Below, piece after piece: positions 34,127-42,324 of a stretch of DNA of 56,768 bases. This stretch comes from Mycobacterium sp. MBM. GTDB taxonomy: Bacteria > Actinomycetota > Actinomycetes > Mycobacteriales > Mycobacteriaceae. The notes below the pieces were generated by a model, which had not been told where the DNA came from, did not search any database, and was given only the letters and a program-made list of their open reading frames with translations. The number at the start of each line of letters is the position of its first letter. Position 1 is the stretch's first letter. Location: NCBI GenBank assembly GCA_021648845.1, contig JAKJHY010000033.1, forward strand, positions 1 to 56,768. Reading direction: 5' to 3'. The position numbers and the translations under genes are program-made.

Positions 34127-34527
34127 GCGAGGAGACCGAACTCTATCGGCGCAGAGAGGCGCTGGTACTGCGGCACGTCGAAGCCGAGAACGAGCGCGAT
34201 CTCGAGGCGATCATGGCGACGTTCACCCGGGCTCGATACGAGATCGTGCCCACTGCGACGGTGTATGACGGCGACGCCGCTGTGCGGCAGATGATCGTGA
34301 CGCAGTGGGAGCAACTTCCGCAGATGCACTATGCGGCCGAGGCCGTGTTTCACTCCGCCGGCGGGCTGGTGGTCGAGACCAGGACCACCTGCCCGGGTAC
34401 CGCCGTCGACATGCTGAGCATCAATCTGTTCGGGTTCGACGGGGACGGGTTGATTCTGGAGCGGTGCTATTTCGATCGAATGCTGTTCGCCGCGGAACTG
34501 GAGAAGGCCACACGGCTGCACGATTGA
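34123..34527 (+). CDS. SnoaL-like (NTF2-fold) protein
   Basis: A 134-residue single-domain NTF2/SnoaL-like protein: EALVLRHVEAENERDLEAIMATF, then DGDAAVRQMIVTQWEQLPQ and a final strand region ILERCYFDRMLF. It is probably a small isomerase, hydratase or cyclase of a pathway intermediate. Its ATG overlaps the DUF35 stop (ATGA). The stop codon TGA at 34525-34527 overlaps the first two bases of element E of the next operon. Confidence 0.82.
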   Translation: MSEETELYRRREALVLRHVEAENERDLEAIMATFTRARYEIVPTATVYDGDAAVRQMIVTQWEQLPQMHYAAEAVFHSAGGLVVETRTTCPGTAVDMLSINLFGFDGDGLILERCYFDRMLFAAELEKATRLHD

Positions 34528-34548
34528 ACAAAATTCGTCATATTGTAG
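34526..34548. promoter_or_regulatory. Regulon element E
   Basis: GAACA-N13-TGTAG, 30 bp before the E1 start. TATTGT at its right end is a plausible -10 for the downstream operon. It shares two bases with the stop codon of the SnoaL-like gene upstream. Confidence 0.6.
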
Positions 34549-34578
34549 ACTGACTCGCCAGATCCTCGAGGAGTGTGA

Positions 34579-36600
34579 ATGTCCACCGAGCTACACACCG
34601 AGATCCCGTCGGCGAGCGGGGAGCGTGCGATGGCGCTGTACCGCTTGATGACCAAGGTTCATCACGGTGACAAACGTGTGCGCAGGGCCCTGTCCTCGGG
34701 TGAGGCGGCGATGAGCTACTGGCCGGTGGACGGTCAAGAGGCAATGTCGGCGGGCGCCATGCTCGCACTGGCCGACGGTGACCAACTCGTCACCACCTAC
34801 CGGGGCCTCGGGGACGTCCTGGCCAAGGGCGTCGACCTGCGCGGCTATTTTGCCGAGATTCTCGGCCGCCGCGACGGCCTGTCCAGGGGTAAGGCCGGCG
34901 CCATGGGGATCTGTGACCCCGCCCACGGTATCGCCTGGACCACCGGGATCGTCGGTGCCGGGCCGTTGATCGCCAACGGCATCGCACTGGCCGCGGAGCT
35001 GCGCAAGGCAGGACAGGTGGTGCTGGTCAGCTTCGGCGACGGTGCCACCAGCATCGGGTACGTCCACGAGGCGATGAACATGGCCGCGTTGTGGTCGCTG
35101 CCGGTGGTTTTCTTCTGCCAGAACAATTTCTGGGCCGAGGGCACCTCCTACGGCCGGTACACACGCACCGAGCGACTGTCCGACCGGGCCGCCGGTTACG
35201 GCATGCCGGGGACCACCGTGGACGGTTCCAACCCGCACGCAGTCCACGACGCCGTTGAACAGGCCGCCGAGCGGGCACGCTCCGGGGCCGGGCCGTCGTT
35301 CGTCGAGGCCGTTGCGTATCGCTTGCAGGGCCACTACTTCGGCGACACGATGGCCTACGCCGACCAGGAGGAGTTGGCCGCCATGCGTGCCGATCCGCCG
35401 TTCGCGCGATACCGCCAGAGCCTCGTCGACGACGGCATCGCCAGCGTCGCCGACCTCGACACAATCGATGCCGAGACGGTCGCCGAACTGGACGAGGCGT
35501 TCGCTGCGGCCGTGGCCTCCGCGCCGCCGGATGCCGACGAACTCCACCGAGATGTTTTTGGTGCCAACGGCTCCGAGCTCGCGGTGACCGGCCAGGTGCA
35601 TGCCGGCATCCCCGGGGGCGACACCGAGGAGTTGGGTCTGGTCCAGGCAATACACCGGACATTGGACCGCGCGATGGCGGCCGACGACTCGATCATTCTG
35701 CTGGGCGAGGACATCGGCGATCCATCGGGAGGCGGAATGTTCAAGGTCACCGCCGGGCTGTCCGCCAAGTACGGGGAGCACCGCGTGCGCGACACTCCGA
35801 TCGCTGAGTCGTCGATCATCGGTGCGGCGATCGGCGCGTCACTCGGTGGGCTGCGACCGGTGGCCGAATTGATGTTCATGGACTTCCTCGGCGTGGCGAT
35901 GGACCAGATCGCCAACCACGCGGCCAAGGTCCGTTACATGTCGGGCGGCCGCAAGAGCGCGCCGATGGTCATCCGCACCATGGTGGGAATGGCCGCCGGT
36001 CCGCAACACTCGCAGGCGTTCGAAGCGTGGGCGATGCACACACCGGGCCTGAAGGTCGTGTGGCCGAGCACCGCCGCCGACGCCGCCGGCCTGCTCAACG
36101 CGTGCCTCACCGACGATGACCCCTGTCTGTTCATCGAATCGATGAAGCTGTACTACGGCGGCGGGAAGGGGACCGTGCCCACCGCCGACTATCTGATCCC
36201 GTTGGGGCAGGCCGATGTCAAGCGGCAGGGATCAGATGTCACCGTGGTCACCTACGGGGCCATGGTGCACGCGGCCCTCGAGGCAGCCAAAGAGGCTCAA
36301 GATAACGGCATCTCGGTGGAAGTCGTCGATCTGCGCACACTGGTGCCCCTCGATATGGCTACGGTGCTGACGTCGGTGCGCAAGACCACGCGGCTGGTGG
36401 TGGCACACGAGTCGGTCGGGTTCTGCGGACCCGGCGCCGAGATCGCGGCAACCGTCGCTACCGATCTGTTCGGGGTGCTCAGCGCCCCGGTCCAGCGGGT
36501 GGCCGGGACGTACACCCCGGTCCCGCGAGCAGCCACACTGGAAGCTGCCTGCCGGCCTAATGCCGCAGCGCTCCTCGACGCCATCAGGAGGATCGCATGA
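34579..36600 (+). CDS. Fused 2-oxoacid dehydrogenase E1 (alpha + beta)
   Basis: A 673-residue thiamine-diphosphate enzyme in which the alpha and beta subunits of a branched-chain/acetoin-type 2-oxoacid dehydrogenase E1 are joined at about residue 345. Alpha part: ThDP motif GDGATS starting at 153 and NN at 182-183. Beta part: IILLGEDIGDPSGGGMF and RVRDTPIAESSIIGAAIG, then the transketolase C-terminal domain. It decarboxylates a 2-oxoacid (or 1,2-diketone) and passes the acyl group to lipoate. AGGAG lies 5 nt before the ATG. It is the first gene of a six-gene operon and is followed by a lone lipoyl domain; no E2 acyltransferase or E3 is present. Confidence 0.9.
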   Translation: MSTELHTEIPSASGERAMALYRLMTKVHHGDKRVRRALSSGEAAMSYWPVDGQEAMSAGAMLALADGDQLVTTYRGLGDVLAKGVDLRGYFAEILGRRDGLSRGKAGAMGICDPAHGIAWTTGIVGAGPLIANGIALAAELRKAGQVVLVSFGDGATSIGYVHEAMNMAALWSLPVVFFCQNNFWAEGTSYGRYTRTERLSDRAAGYGMPGTTVDGSNPHAVHDAVEQAAERARSGAGPSFVEAVAYRLQGHYFGDTMAYADQEELAAMRADPPFARYRQSLVDDGIASVADLDTIDAETVAELDEAFAAAVASAPPDADELHRDVFGANGSELAVTGQVHAGIPGGDTEELGLVQAIHRTLDRAMAADDSIILLGEDIGDPSGGGMFKVTAGLSAKYGEHRVRDTPIAESSIIGAAIGASLGGLRPVAELMFMDFLGVAMDQIANHAAKVRYMSGGRKSAPMVIRTMVGMAAGPQHSQAFEAWAMHTPGLKVVWPSTAADAAGLLNACLTDDDPCLFIESMKLYYGGGKGTVPTADYLIPLGQADVKRQGSDVTVVTYGAMVHAALEAAKEAQDNGISVEVVDLRTLVPLDMATVLTSVRKTTRLVVAHESVGFCGPGAEIAATVATDLFGVLSAPVQRVAGTYTPVPRAATLEAACRPNAAALLDAIRRIA

Positions 36601-36824
36601 CCGAAGTGCGACTGCCGAAACCCGGGGACGCCATCACCGAGGCCGAGGTCACCGAGCTCCTCGTCGAAGAGGGAGCCACGGTCAGCGAGGGTGATCCGCT
36701 GTACTCGATCGCCACCGACAAGGTGGAGATGGACATCGAGGCGCCGACATCGGGCACGGTGTCCTGGAAGGTCGAGGAAGGCCGAACCTACGATATCGGC
36801 GTTCTCGTCGCAGTGATCTCGTGA
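36597..36824 (+). CDS. Stand-alone lipoyl carrier protein
   Basis: A 75-residue biotinyl/lipoyl domain with the lipoylation lysine Lys42 in the classic DKVEMD hairpin. It corresponds to the lipoyl domain of a dehydrogenase E2 without its subunit-binding and acyltransferase domains. Its start overlaps the E1 stop (ATGA). It presumably takes the acyl group from the fused E1. How the group reaches CoA, or whether it leaves as free acid, cannot be told. Confidence 0.9.
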   Translation: MTEVRLPKPGDAITEAEVTELLVEEGATVSEGDPLYSIATDKVEMDIEAPTSGTVSWKVEEGRTYDIGVLVAVIS

Positions 36825-37684
36825 CGGACCTGCCTGCCGTTGTCGACCTTGCGGCACAAGAGCTGTCGGGCAAGATCGACGGCGACACGTTGACGGTCAC
36901 GATCAACCGCCCCGAGAAGCGCAATGCGCTGACCGCGGACGGATATCACGGGATCAAGCGGGCCGCGATGATAGTCGCCGACGAGCCCGCCCTGAACTTC
37001 CTTGTCATCACCGGTGCGGGCGATGTGTTCTGTGCCGGTGGGGACATGAACTCCGTCGGCAACCCCGATCGGCGGTGGGATGCGTTCACCGAGGCCTACG
37101 ACGCGACGCCCTTCGAAACACTCGGCAAGATCCCGAAGCTCGTGGTGTGTGCGGTCAACGGTCTGGCACTCGGTGGCGGTTTGGTGATGACGCTCTACGC
37201 CGATCTGGTCATTGCTTCCGACCGGGCGCGAATGCGGGTCCCGGATCTGACCAGGGGAGTCTACGAAGCGTTCATCGCCGCGCGCATCCCGCAACGGATC
37301 GGCACACTTCGGGCGAACCATCTCATTTACGGCAACGATTGGATCGAGGCCGCCGAAGCCGAGCGGCTGGGCCTCGTCGGCAAGGTGGTCGAGCACGATT
37401 CGCTGGCCGCGGAAACCGCCGCGCTACTCGATCGGGTGCGTAACACCGGACCTGCGGCCCGTGCGGCCATGAAACGCGAGATGGCCCGCGCACTCCCGCC
37501 GGTCGACGTCTCCGGGTACTGGGCTTCGATGGGTACGGCAGAACAGATCGAGGCGTTTACGGCATTCCTGCAAAAGCGCTCGCCCAGCTGGCCCGTGGAC
37601 ACCGACCGGGAAGCGTTCGTCTCCACCCGCCGGCCCTCCTGGGTGCCGGCCGACCAGACCTCGGAAGGAACTGAAACGTCTTGA
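36821..37684 (+). CDS. Enoyl-CoA hydratase/isomerase
   Basis: A 287-residue crotonase. It has FCAGGDMNSVG and NGLALGGGLVMTLYADL for the oxyanion hole, and MRVPDLTRGVYEAF where the catalytic acids normally sit. A 30-residue C-terminal extension (AFVSTRRPSWVPADQTSEG) is longer than usual. The start is GTG at 36821 overlapping the lipoyl stop (GTGA). It is likely a hydratase or ring hydrolase acting in sequence with the E1/lipoyl pair. Confidence 0.86.
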   Translation: MTDLPAVVDLAAQELSGKIDGDTLTVTINRPEKRNALTADGYHGIKRAAMIVADEPALNFLVITGAGDVFCAGGDMNSVGNPDRRWDAFTEAYDATPFETLGKIPKLVVCAVNGLALGGGLVMTLYADLVIASDRARMRVPDLTRGVYEAFIAARIPQRIGTLRANHLIYGNDWIEAAEAERLGLVGKVVEHDSLAAETAALLDRVRNTGPAARAAMKREMARALPPVDVSGYWASMGTAEQIEAFTAFLQKRSPSWPVDTDREAFVSTRRPSWVPADQTSEGTETS

Positions 37685-38652
37685 TCACCACAAAGTTCAC
37701 CGAAGCCTTCGGCATCGAGGCTCCGATAGTGCAGGGCGGCATGCAGTGGGTCGGACGGGCCGAACTCGCCGCCGCGGTCTCCGACGCCGGAGGACTGGGT
37801 CTGATCACCGCGCTGACTCAGCCCACCCCCGCCGATCTGGCGAACGAGATCGCGCGGGCGCGCGACCTGACCGACAAGCCCTTTGGCGTCAACCTCACGA
37901 TCCTGCCCACCATCAATCCGCCGCCCTACGAGGAGTACCGGCAGGTGATCGTCGACGCTGGGATCAAGATCGTCGAGACCGCCGGGTCCAATCCCGCGCC
38001 GCACCTGCCGATTTTCCATGACAACGGCATCAAGGTGCTGCACAAATGCACGTCGGTGCGTCACGCTGCGAAGGCGCAGGACCTGGGAGTCGACGCCATC
38101 AGCATCGACGGTTTCGAATGTGCCGGGCATCCCGGTGAGGACGATATCCCCGGTCTGGTGCTGATACCGGCAGCAGCCAAGGTGATCGAGATTCCGATGA
38201 TCGCCTCCGGCGGGTTCGCCGACGCACGCGGGCTGGTCGCGGCACTCGCCCTGGGTGCCGACGGCATCAACATGGGCTCCCGGTTCATGTGCACGGTCGA
38301 GTCACCTATCCACCAGAAGGTGAAAGAGGCCATTGTCGCCGGTAACGAGCTGGGCACTGAACTGATCTTCCGAACCCTGCGCAACACCGGCCGCGTGGCA
38401 AGCAACACCATCTCCCGTGAAGTCGTCGAAATCCTCGACAAGGGTGGACAATTCGAGGACATCGCACACCTCGTCGCCGGCAAGAGGGGGGTGAAGGTCT
38501 ACGAGACCGGTGATCTGGAAGCCGGTGTGTGGTGGATCGGCACCGCGATGGGGTTGATCGACGACATCCCGACAGCCGGTGAGGTGGTCACCCGGATCGT
38601 CGCGGACGCCGAGCGGCTCATCGCGGACCGCCTCGTGGGTGCGACACGATGA
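37681..38652 (+). CDS. NMO/2-nitropropane dioxygenase-like flavoprotein (IpdC-like)
   Basis: A 323-residue FMN-binding TIM barrel of the nitronate monooxygenase family: PIVQGGMQWVGRAELAAAVSDAGGLG, DGFECAGHPGE and PMIASGGFADARGLVAALALGADGINMGSRF. In steroid ring degradation a protein of this family (IpdC) acts as an acyl-CoA dehydrogenase rather than a nitronate oxidase. Its place between crotonases makes that role more likely here. The start is TTG at 37681, overlapping the crotonase stop (TTGA). Confidence 0.86.
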   Translation: MITTKFTEAFGIEAPIVQGGMQWVGRAELAAAVSDAGGLGLITALTQPTPADLANEIARARDLTDKPFGVNLTILPTINPPPYEEYRQVIVDAGIKIVETAGSNPAPHLPIFHDNGIKVLHKCTSVRHAAKAQDLGVDAISIDGFECAGHPGEDDIPGLVLIPAAAKVIEIPMIASGGFADARGLVAALALGADGINMGSRFMCTVESPIHQKVKEAIVAGNELGTELIFRTLRNTGRVASNTISREVVEILDKGGQFEDIAHLVAGKRGVKVYETGDLEAGVWWIGTAMGLIDDIPTAGEVVTRIVADAERLIADRLVGATR

Positions 38653-39446
38653 CCGAACTGCCCCAGGGCACTTCGAAGTTGACCGGATGTGACGAGATAC
38701 TGGTCGCCGACGACGGCCCGGTACGGATCGTCACGCTGAACAACCCCGGCAACGCGAACGCGGTGAACAACCGGATGCACGGGGCATTCGCGCGGCTGTG
38801 GACGTCGCTGGGGGAGGACACCGAAGCGCGTGCGGTGCTCCTGACCGGCACCGGTGACTTCTTCTCCGCCGGTGGTGATCTCGTCGAGTGGTTGCACACA
38901 CACGTGGAGAACCCGGTCACCCGGCGCGAAGGAATGCGCGACGCACGACGCATCGTGCGCGATATGATCGACTTTCCGCTGCCGATCGTCGCCGCGGTCA
39001 ACGGCCCCGCGGTCGGGTTCGGCTGCAGCATCGCCGTGTTGTGCGACATCGTGCTGATGTCGGACCGGTCGTTCTTCGCAGACACGCACGTGGCGAGCGG
39101 CCTGGTGGCCGGCGACGGCGGATCCGTGTTGTGGCCGCTTCTGATGAGCCTGCTCAAGGCCAAGGAGTACCTGCTGCTCGGCGAGCGGATCAAGGCCGAC
39201 AAGGCGGTCGAGCTGGGACTCGCGAACCGTGTCGTGCCACACGATCAGATCAAGGCCGAAGGTCTTGCGCTCGCCCACCGGCTGGCTGCGCTGCCCGCCC
39301 GCGCGGTCCAGGACACCAAGCGGACCCTGAACCTGCACGCTGAGCGGGCCGTCACGGCGATACTCGAATACGGAATCTCGGCGGAGACCGAGTGTTTCAC
39401 CACACCTGAGCACCGTGCGGCGATCGACAAGTTCCTCGACCGATGA
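38649..39446 (+). CDS. Enoyl-CoA hydratase/isomerase
   Basis: A 265-residue crotonase with FFSAGGDLVEW and NGPAVGFGCSIAVLCDIVL; the region VASGLVAGDGGSVLWPLL has Asp where hydratases have Glu, which favours isomerase or hydrolase chemistry. It is coupled by ATGA to the NMO-like gene before it and to another crotonase after it. The tandem pair probably acts on two different ring or chain intermediates. Confidence 0.86.
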   Translation: MTELPQGTSKLTGCDEILVADDGPVRIVTLNNPGNANAVNNRMHGAFARLWTSLGEDTEARAVLLTGTGDFFSAGGDLVEWLHTHVENPVTRREGMRDARRIVRDMIDFPLPIVAAVNGPAVGFGCSIAVLCDIVLMSDRSFFADTHVASGLVAGDGGSVLWPLLMSLLKAKEYLLLGERIKADKAVELGLANRVVPHDQIKAEGLALAHRLAALPARAVQDTKRTLNLHAERAVTAILEYGISAETECFTTPEHRAAIDKFLDR

Positions 39447-40201
39447 CGGAATCCGCCGAGGAACCGTTGGTCCTTGTCGAACATCGCGACGGCGTCGCGC
39501 TCGTGCTGTTGAACCGCCCGGCGCAGCGGAACTCCCTTCGCTACGAGTCCTGGACGCAGCTGGCGCACGCACTCGCCGAGAATGCCGATGCGCGTGCCAT
39601 CGTGATCGCCGGAGCTGAGGGCTTTTTCAGCGCGGGAGGTGACCTGAAGTCGGGCCCGGCGCACGGAGCCGGACCGCTGGGACCGGCAGGTCGGGTCGAG
39701 CACGCTCAACAGGTGATGGCCCAACTGCGTGCGATCGCGGTCCCGACGGTTGCCGCGGTCGAGGGTGCGGCCGTGGGTCTGGGATGGAGTTTGGCGCTGT
39801 CCTGCGACCTGGTGGTGGCCGCGCGCGACGCGTTCTTCTCCGCGCCGTTCGTCGCGCGTGCGGTGGTACCCGACGGCGGCTTGGCCTGGCGGTTGACGCA
39901 GCAGCTGGGAAGGCACCGGGCCTCGTCGCTGCTGTTGCGCGGCAGCAGGTTGACCTCCGTGGAGGCTCATCGGCTCGGCCTGGTCACCGAGCTCGCCGAG
40001 CCCGGCTCCGCGATCGACGAGGCCATCACCGTCGCCGGTGAGGTCGCTGACGGCGACCCCGCAGCGGTGGAGCTGACCAAGCGACTCCTCGCCTCCGTCG
40101 AGGCGGCCGGGTTGGCGTCGTTCCAACCGCTGGAGCTCGCCGTTGCCACCGTCGCGCAGCAACGCTCGGCGGCGGCGGCCGGTCGTGAGTCGTTCGGCTA
40201 A
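39443..40201 (+). CDS. Enoyl-CoA hydratase/isomerase
   Basis: A 252-residue crotonase with FFSAGGDLKSG and EGAAVGLGWSLALSCDLVVAAR. VVPDGGLAWRL carries the Asp-Gly-Gly typical of PaaG-type isomerases. It ends the E1 operon. The stop at 40199-40201 overlaps the stop of the oppositely oriented acyl-CoA dehydrogenase (CTAA), leaving no room for a terminator. Confidence 0.86.
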   Translation: MTESAEEPLVLVEHRDGVALVLLNRPAQRNSLRYESWTQLAHALAENADARAIVIAGAEGFFSAGGDLKSGPAHGAGPLGPAGRVEHAQQVMAQLRAIAVPTVAAVEGAAVGLGWSLALSCDLVVAARDAFFSAPFVARAVVPDGGLAWRLTQQLGRHRASSLLLRGSRLTSVEAHRLGLVTELAEPGSAIDEAITVAGEVADGDPAAVELTKRLLASVEAAGLASFQPLELAVATVAQQRSAAAAGRESFG

Positions 40202-41400
40202 CGCGGAAGCCCCAGACCCGCAGTCGAAATGAGGTCGCGCTGAATCTCACTTGTGCCTCCGCCGATCGTGTGCAGTAGTGACAGCAGCAGACCCTCGGAA
40301 AAGTGGCCGTGCAAGAGCGCATCGGGATCGTCGGGAAGCAGGGCGCCGGCCGGGCCCAGCATTCTGGCTCCTAGTTTCCGCAACTCGGCGGTGAGCTCGG
40401 AGTGGTACAGCTTGGACAGCGACGGCAGCGCAGGGTCGAGCTGGTCGTTGGCCTGCTGATGGGCCACCCGGTAGGACAGCGCGCGTCCCACTTCGACGCG
40501 CTCCACCATGCGGGCGAGCGCGAGCCGATTGACCGGGTCCGCCAGTGGGTCATGCGCGCTGCCGCGCTGCTCGCGACACCAGTCGACCAGTTCGTCGAGG
40601 TAACGCTGCGCTTGTGCGGCTCTGGTCACATTCGAGCGTTCGGCGACCAACAGCGCCTTGGCGACCTTCCATCCCTCGCCTTCGCCGCCGACCAAGTTCG
40701 CCGCCGGGACCCGGACACCGTCGAAGAACTCTTCGGCGAACGTCGGATAACCGGTCATCGCGCGGATTGGCCGGCGGGTGATGCCAGGCGTCTTGAGGTC
40801 GACCATGAAAAAAGAGATGCCCGCTTGGCGCTTCTCACCGAGGGGTGACGTGCGCGCCAGCACGAAGATCCAGTCGGCCAGCACGCCGTTGCTGGTCCAC
40901 GTCTTCTGGCCATCGAGGACGTAGTGGTCGCCGTCGCGGCGTGCGGTCATCTTCAACGCGGCGAGGTCTGAACCGGCCTCGGGTTCGGAGTAGCCCTGCG
41001 CCCACATCCGCTCCGAGCGAGCGATCTTCGGTAGATGTTCCTCCTGTTGTTCTGGTGTCCCGAAGCGAAACAGCACCGGGGCGAGCATGTTGACGCCGTT
41101 GGTGTTTACCAGGGGCGCACCCGCGTAGGCGAGTTCTTCTCGGATCACCACCTGCTCGACCACCCCGAGGCCGCCGCCGCCGAACTTGGCGGGCCATTGC
41201 GGCACGAACCAGCCCTGCTCGTGCAGCGCCTGGCAGAACTGCACGGCGCGCTCGTGCGCGTCACGCGGAAGATAATCCGGATTGGCGGCGGTGCGGCGGA
41301 ACTCCTCGGGTAGGTGTTCAGCCAGCCAGGAACGCAACCGGACACGCAGCTGCTCGACCTGCGGTCCGCCGCCGAACCGGACGATCGGAGCGAGGGACAC
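40198..41400 (-). CDS. Acyl-CoA dehydrogenase (FadE-type)
   Basis: A 400-residue acyl-CoA dehydrogenase with the full domain set: N-terminal FVPQWPAKFGGGGLGVVEQVVIREELAYAG, beta domain QGYSEPEAGSDLAALKMTARRDGDHYVLDGQKTWTSNG, and C-terminal HTIGGGTSEIQRDLISTAGLGLPR. It resembles the FadE26/34 type that forms alpha2-beta2 enzymes, but no second subunit is adjacent, so it may be homomeric. The start is GTG at 41400, 2 nt after the crotonase stop. Confidence 0.9.
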   Translation of the reverse strand: MSLAPIVRFGGGPQVEQLRVRLRSWLAEHLPEEFRRTAANPDYLPRDAHERAVQFCQALHEQGWFVPQWPAKFGGGGLGVVEQVVIREELAYAGAPLVNTNGVNMLAPVLFRFGTPEQQEEHLPKIARSERMWAQGYSEPEAGSDLAALKMTARRDGDHYVLDGQKTWTSNGVLADWIFVLARTSPLGEKRQAGISFFMVDLKTPGITRRPIRAMTGYPTFAEEFFDGVRVPAANLVGGEGEGWKVAKALLVAERSNVTRAAQAQRYLDELVDWCREQRGSAHDPLADPVNRLALARMVERVEVGRALSYRVAHQQANDQLDPALPSLSKLYHSELTAELRKLGARMLGPAGALLPDDPDALLHGHFSEGLLLSLLHTIGGGTSEIQRDLISTAGLGLPR

Positions 41401-41402
41401 GC

Positions 41403-42215
41403 TCAGACCCGGTCCGACGGCTTGGCGGCTTTCTTCATGAGCTCGACCATGTAGTCCTGGAACTCCTTGGAGCCGGTGACAACCGCTTGCAGATCATTGC
41501 TGGCCTGCTGGTGGGTCCGAAAGCCCATGTTCTCCCAGGCCCGGAGAATTCCGGCTTTGGTGGCCTGAAGCGTGATCAGCGGAGCCTTGGCGATCTTGGC
41601 GGCGAGTTCCTCGACTTCGTTCTCGAGTTGGTCCCGCGGTACCACCCGGTTGACCAGACCGAATTCGAGTGCCTGTTCGGCGGTGATCTTCTGCGCGGTG
41701 TAGAGGTACTCGGCGGCTCGTTTGTAGTTCATGAACACCCACGGCTCGAACATCGTTTCCGAGCCGGGCAGTCCGAAGCCGGGTACCAGCGGCATCTGGA
41801 ACCAGGTGTCGTCGCTGCACACGGTGATCTCGGGGATCAGGGCCCAGGTGGTGCCGCCGCCGATCGCATACCCGTGCACCTGCGCGATGACGGGCTTGGG
41901 GAACTCCCACAGCTTGAGCACCGGCCAGAGGAACAGTTGAGCGGCTGAGCGCCACACCTTGCCCGATGCGTCCAGTTCGGCCTTGAACTCGGGGTAACTG
42001 CCGTCGGGAACGTGGCCCGAGCAAAACCCCTTGCCGTTGGCCTTGATGATGACGACTTTGATGTCGTAGTCGTACTGGGCATCGTCGAGGGCGGCATTGA
42101 CGCTGTGCACCATCTCGGAGGTTTGCGCGTTGGCGCGCTCGGGGTTGTTCAGGATGATGCGCGCGATCGCCCCGTCCTTCTCGTACACGACGTGGTCCAT
42201 CTCCCGCGTCTCCAC
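41403..42215 (-). CDS. Enoyl-CoA hydratase/isomerase
   Basis: A 270-residue crotonase with a longer loop after the first oxyanion motif (GFCSGHVPDGSYPEFKAELD ... LFLWPVLKLWEFPKP) and YAIGGGTTWALIPEI. The region PLVPGFGLPGSETMF lacks the normal Glu position, so the chemistry is unsure. The GTG at 42215 is chosen because AGGAGG lies 8 nt upstream; an ATG five codons later is possible. It leads the crotonase - FadE operon from the divergent element F. Confidence 0.84.
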   Translation of the reverse strand: METREMDHVVYEKDGAIARIILNNPERANAQTSEMVHSVNAALDDAQYDYDIKVVIIKANGKGFCSGHVPDGSYPEFKAELDASGKVWRSAAQLFLWPVLKLWEFPKPVIAQVHGYAIGGGTTWALIPEITVCSDDTWFQMPLVPGFGLPGSETMFEPWVFMNYKRAAEYLYTAQKITAEQALEFGLVNRVVPRDQLENEVEELAAKIAKAPLITLQATKAGILRAWENMGFRTHQQASNDLQAVVTGSKEFQDYMVELMKKAAKPSDRV

Positions 42216-42281
42216 CCGAAGTACCTCCTCGATGTCAATTGCCGAGCCCGACTTGGAATGCTAGCGCACCGTAGTGCAATT

Positions 42282-42304
42282 AAACAGTTCGTGTAATAGT
42301 GTTC
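42282..42304. promoter_or_regulatory. Regulon element F in the divergent promoter
   Basis: AAACA-N13-TGTTC between the crotonase-FadE operon (leftward) and the P450 operon (rightward), 20 bp upstream of the P450 ATG. TAGTGT in it is a possible rightward -10. It is the P450 gene's only visible control site. Confidence 0.65.
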
Positions 42305-42324
42305 TGCATGGAGGGAAGGTGTCG

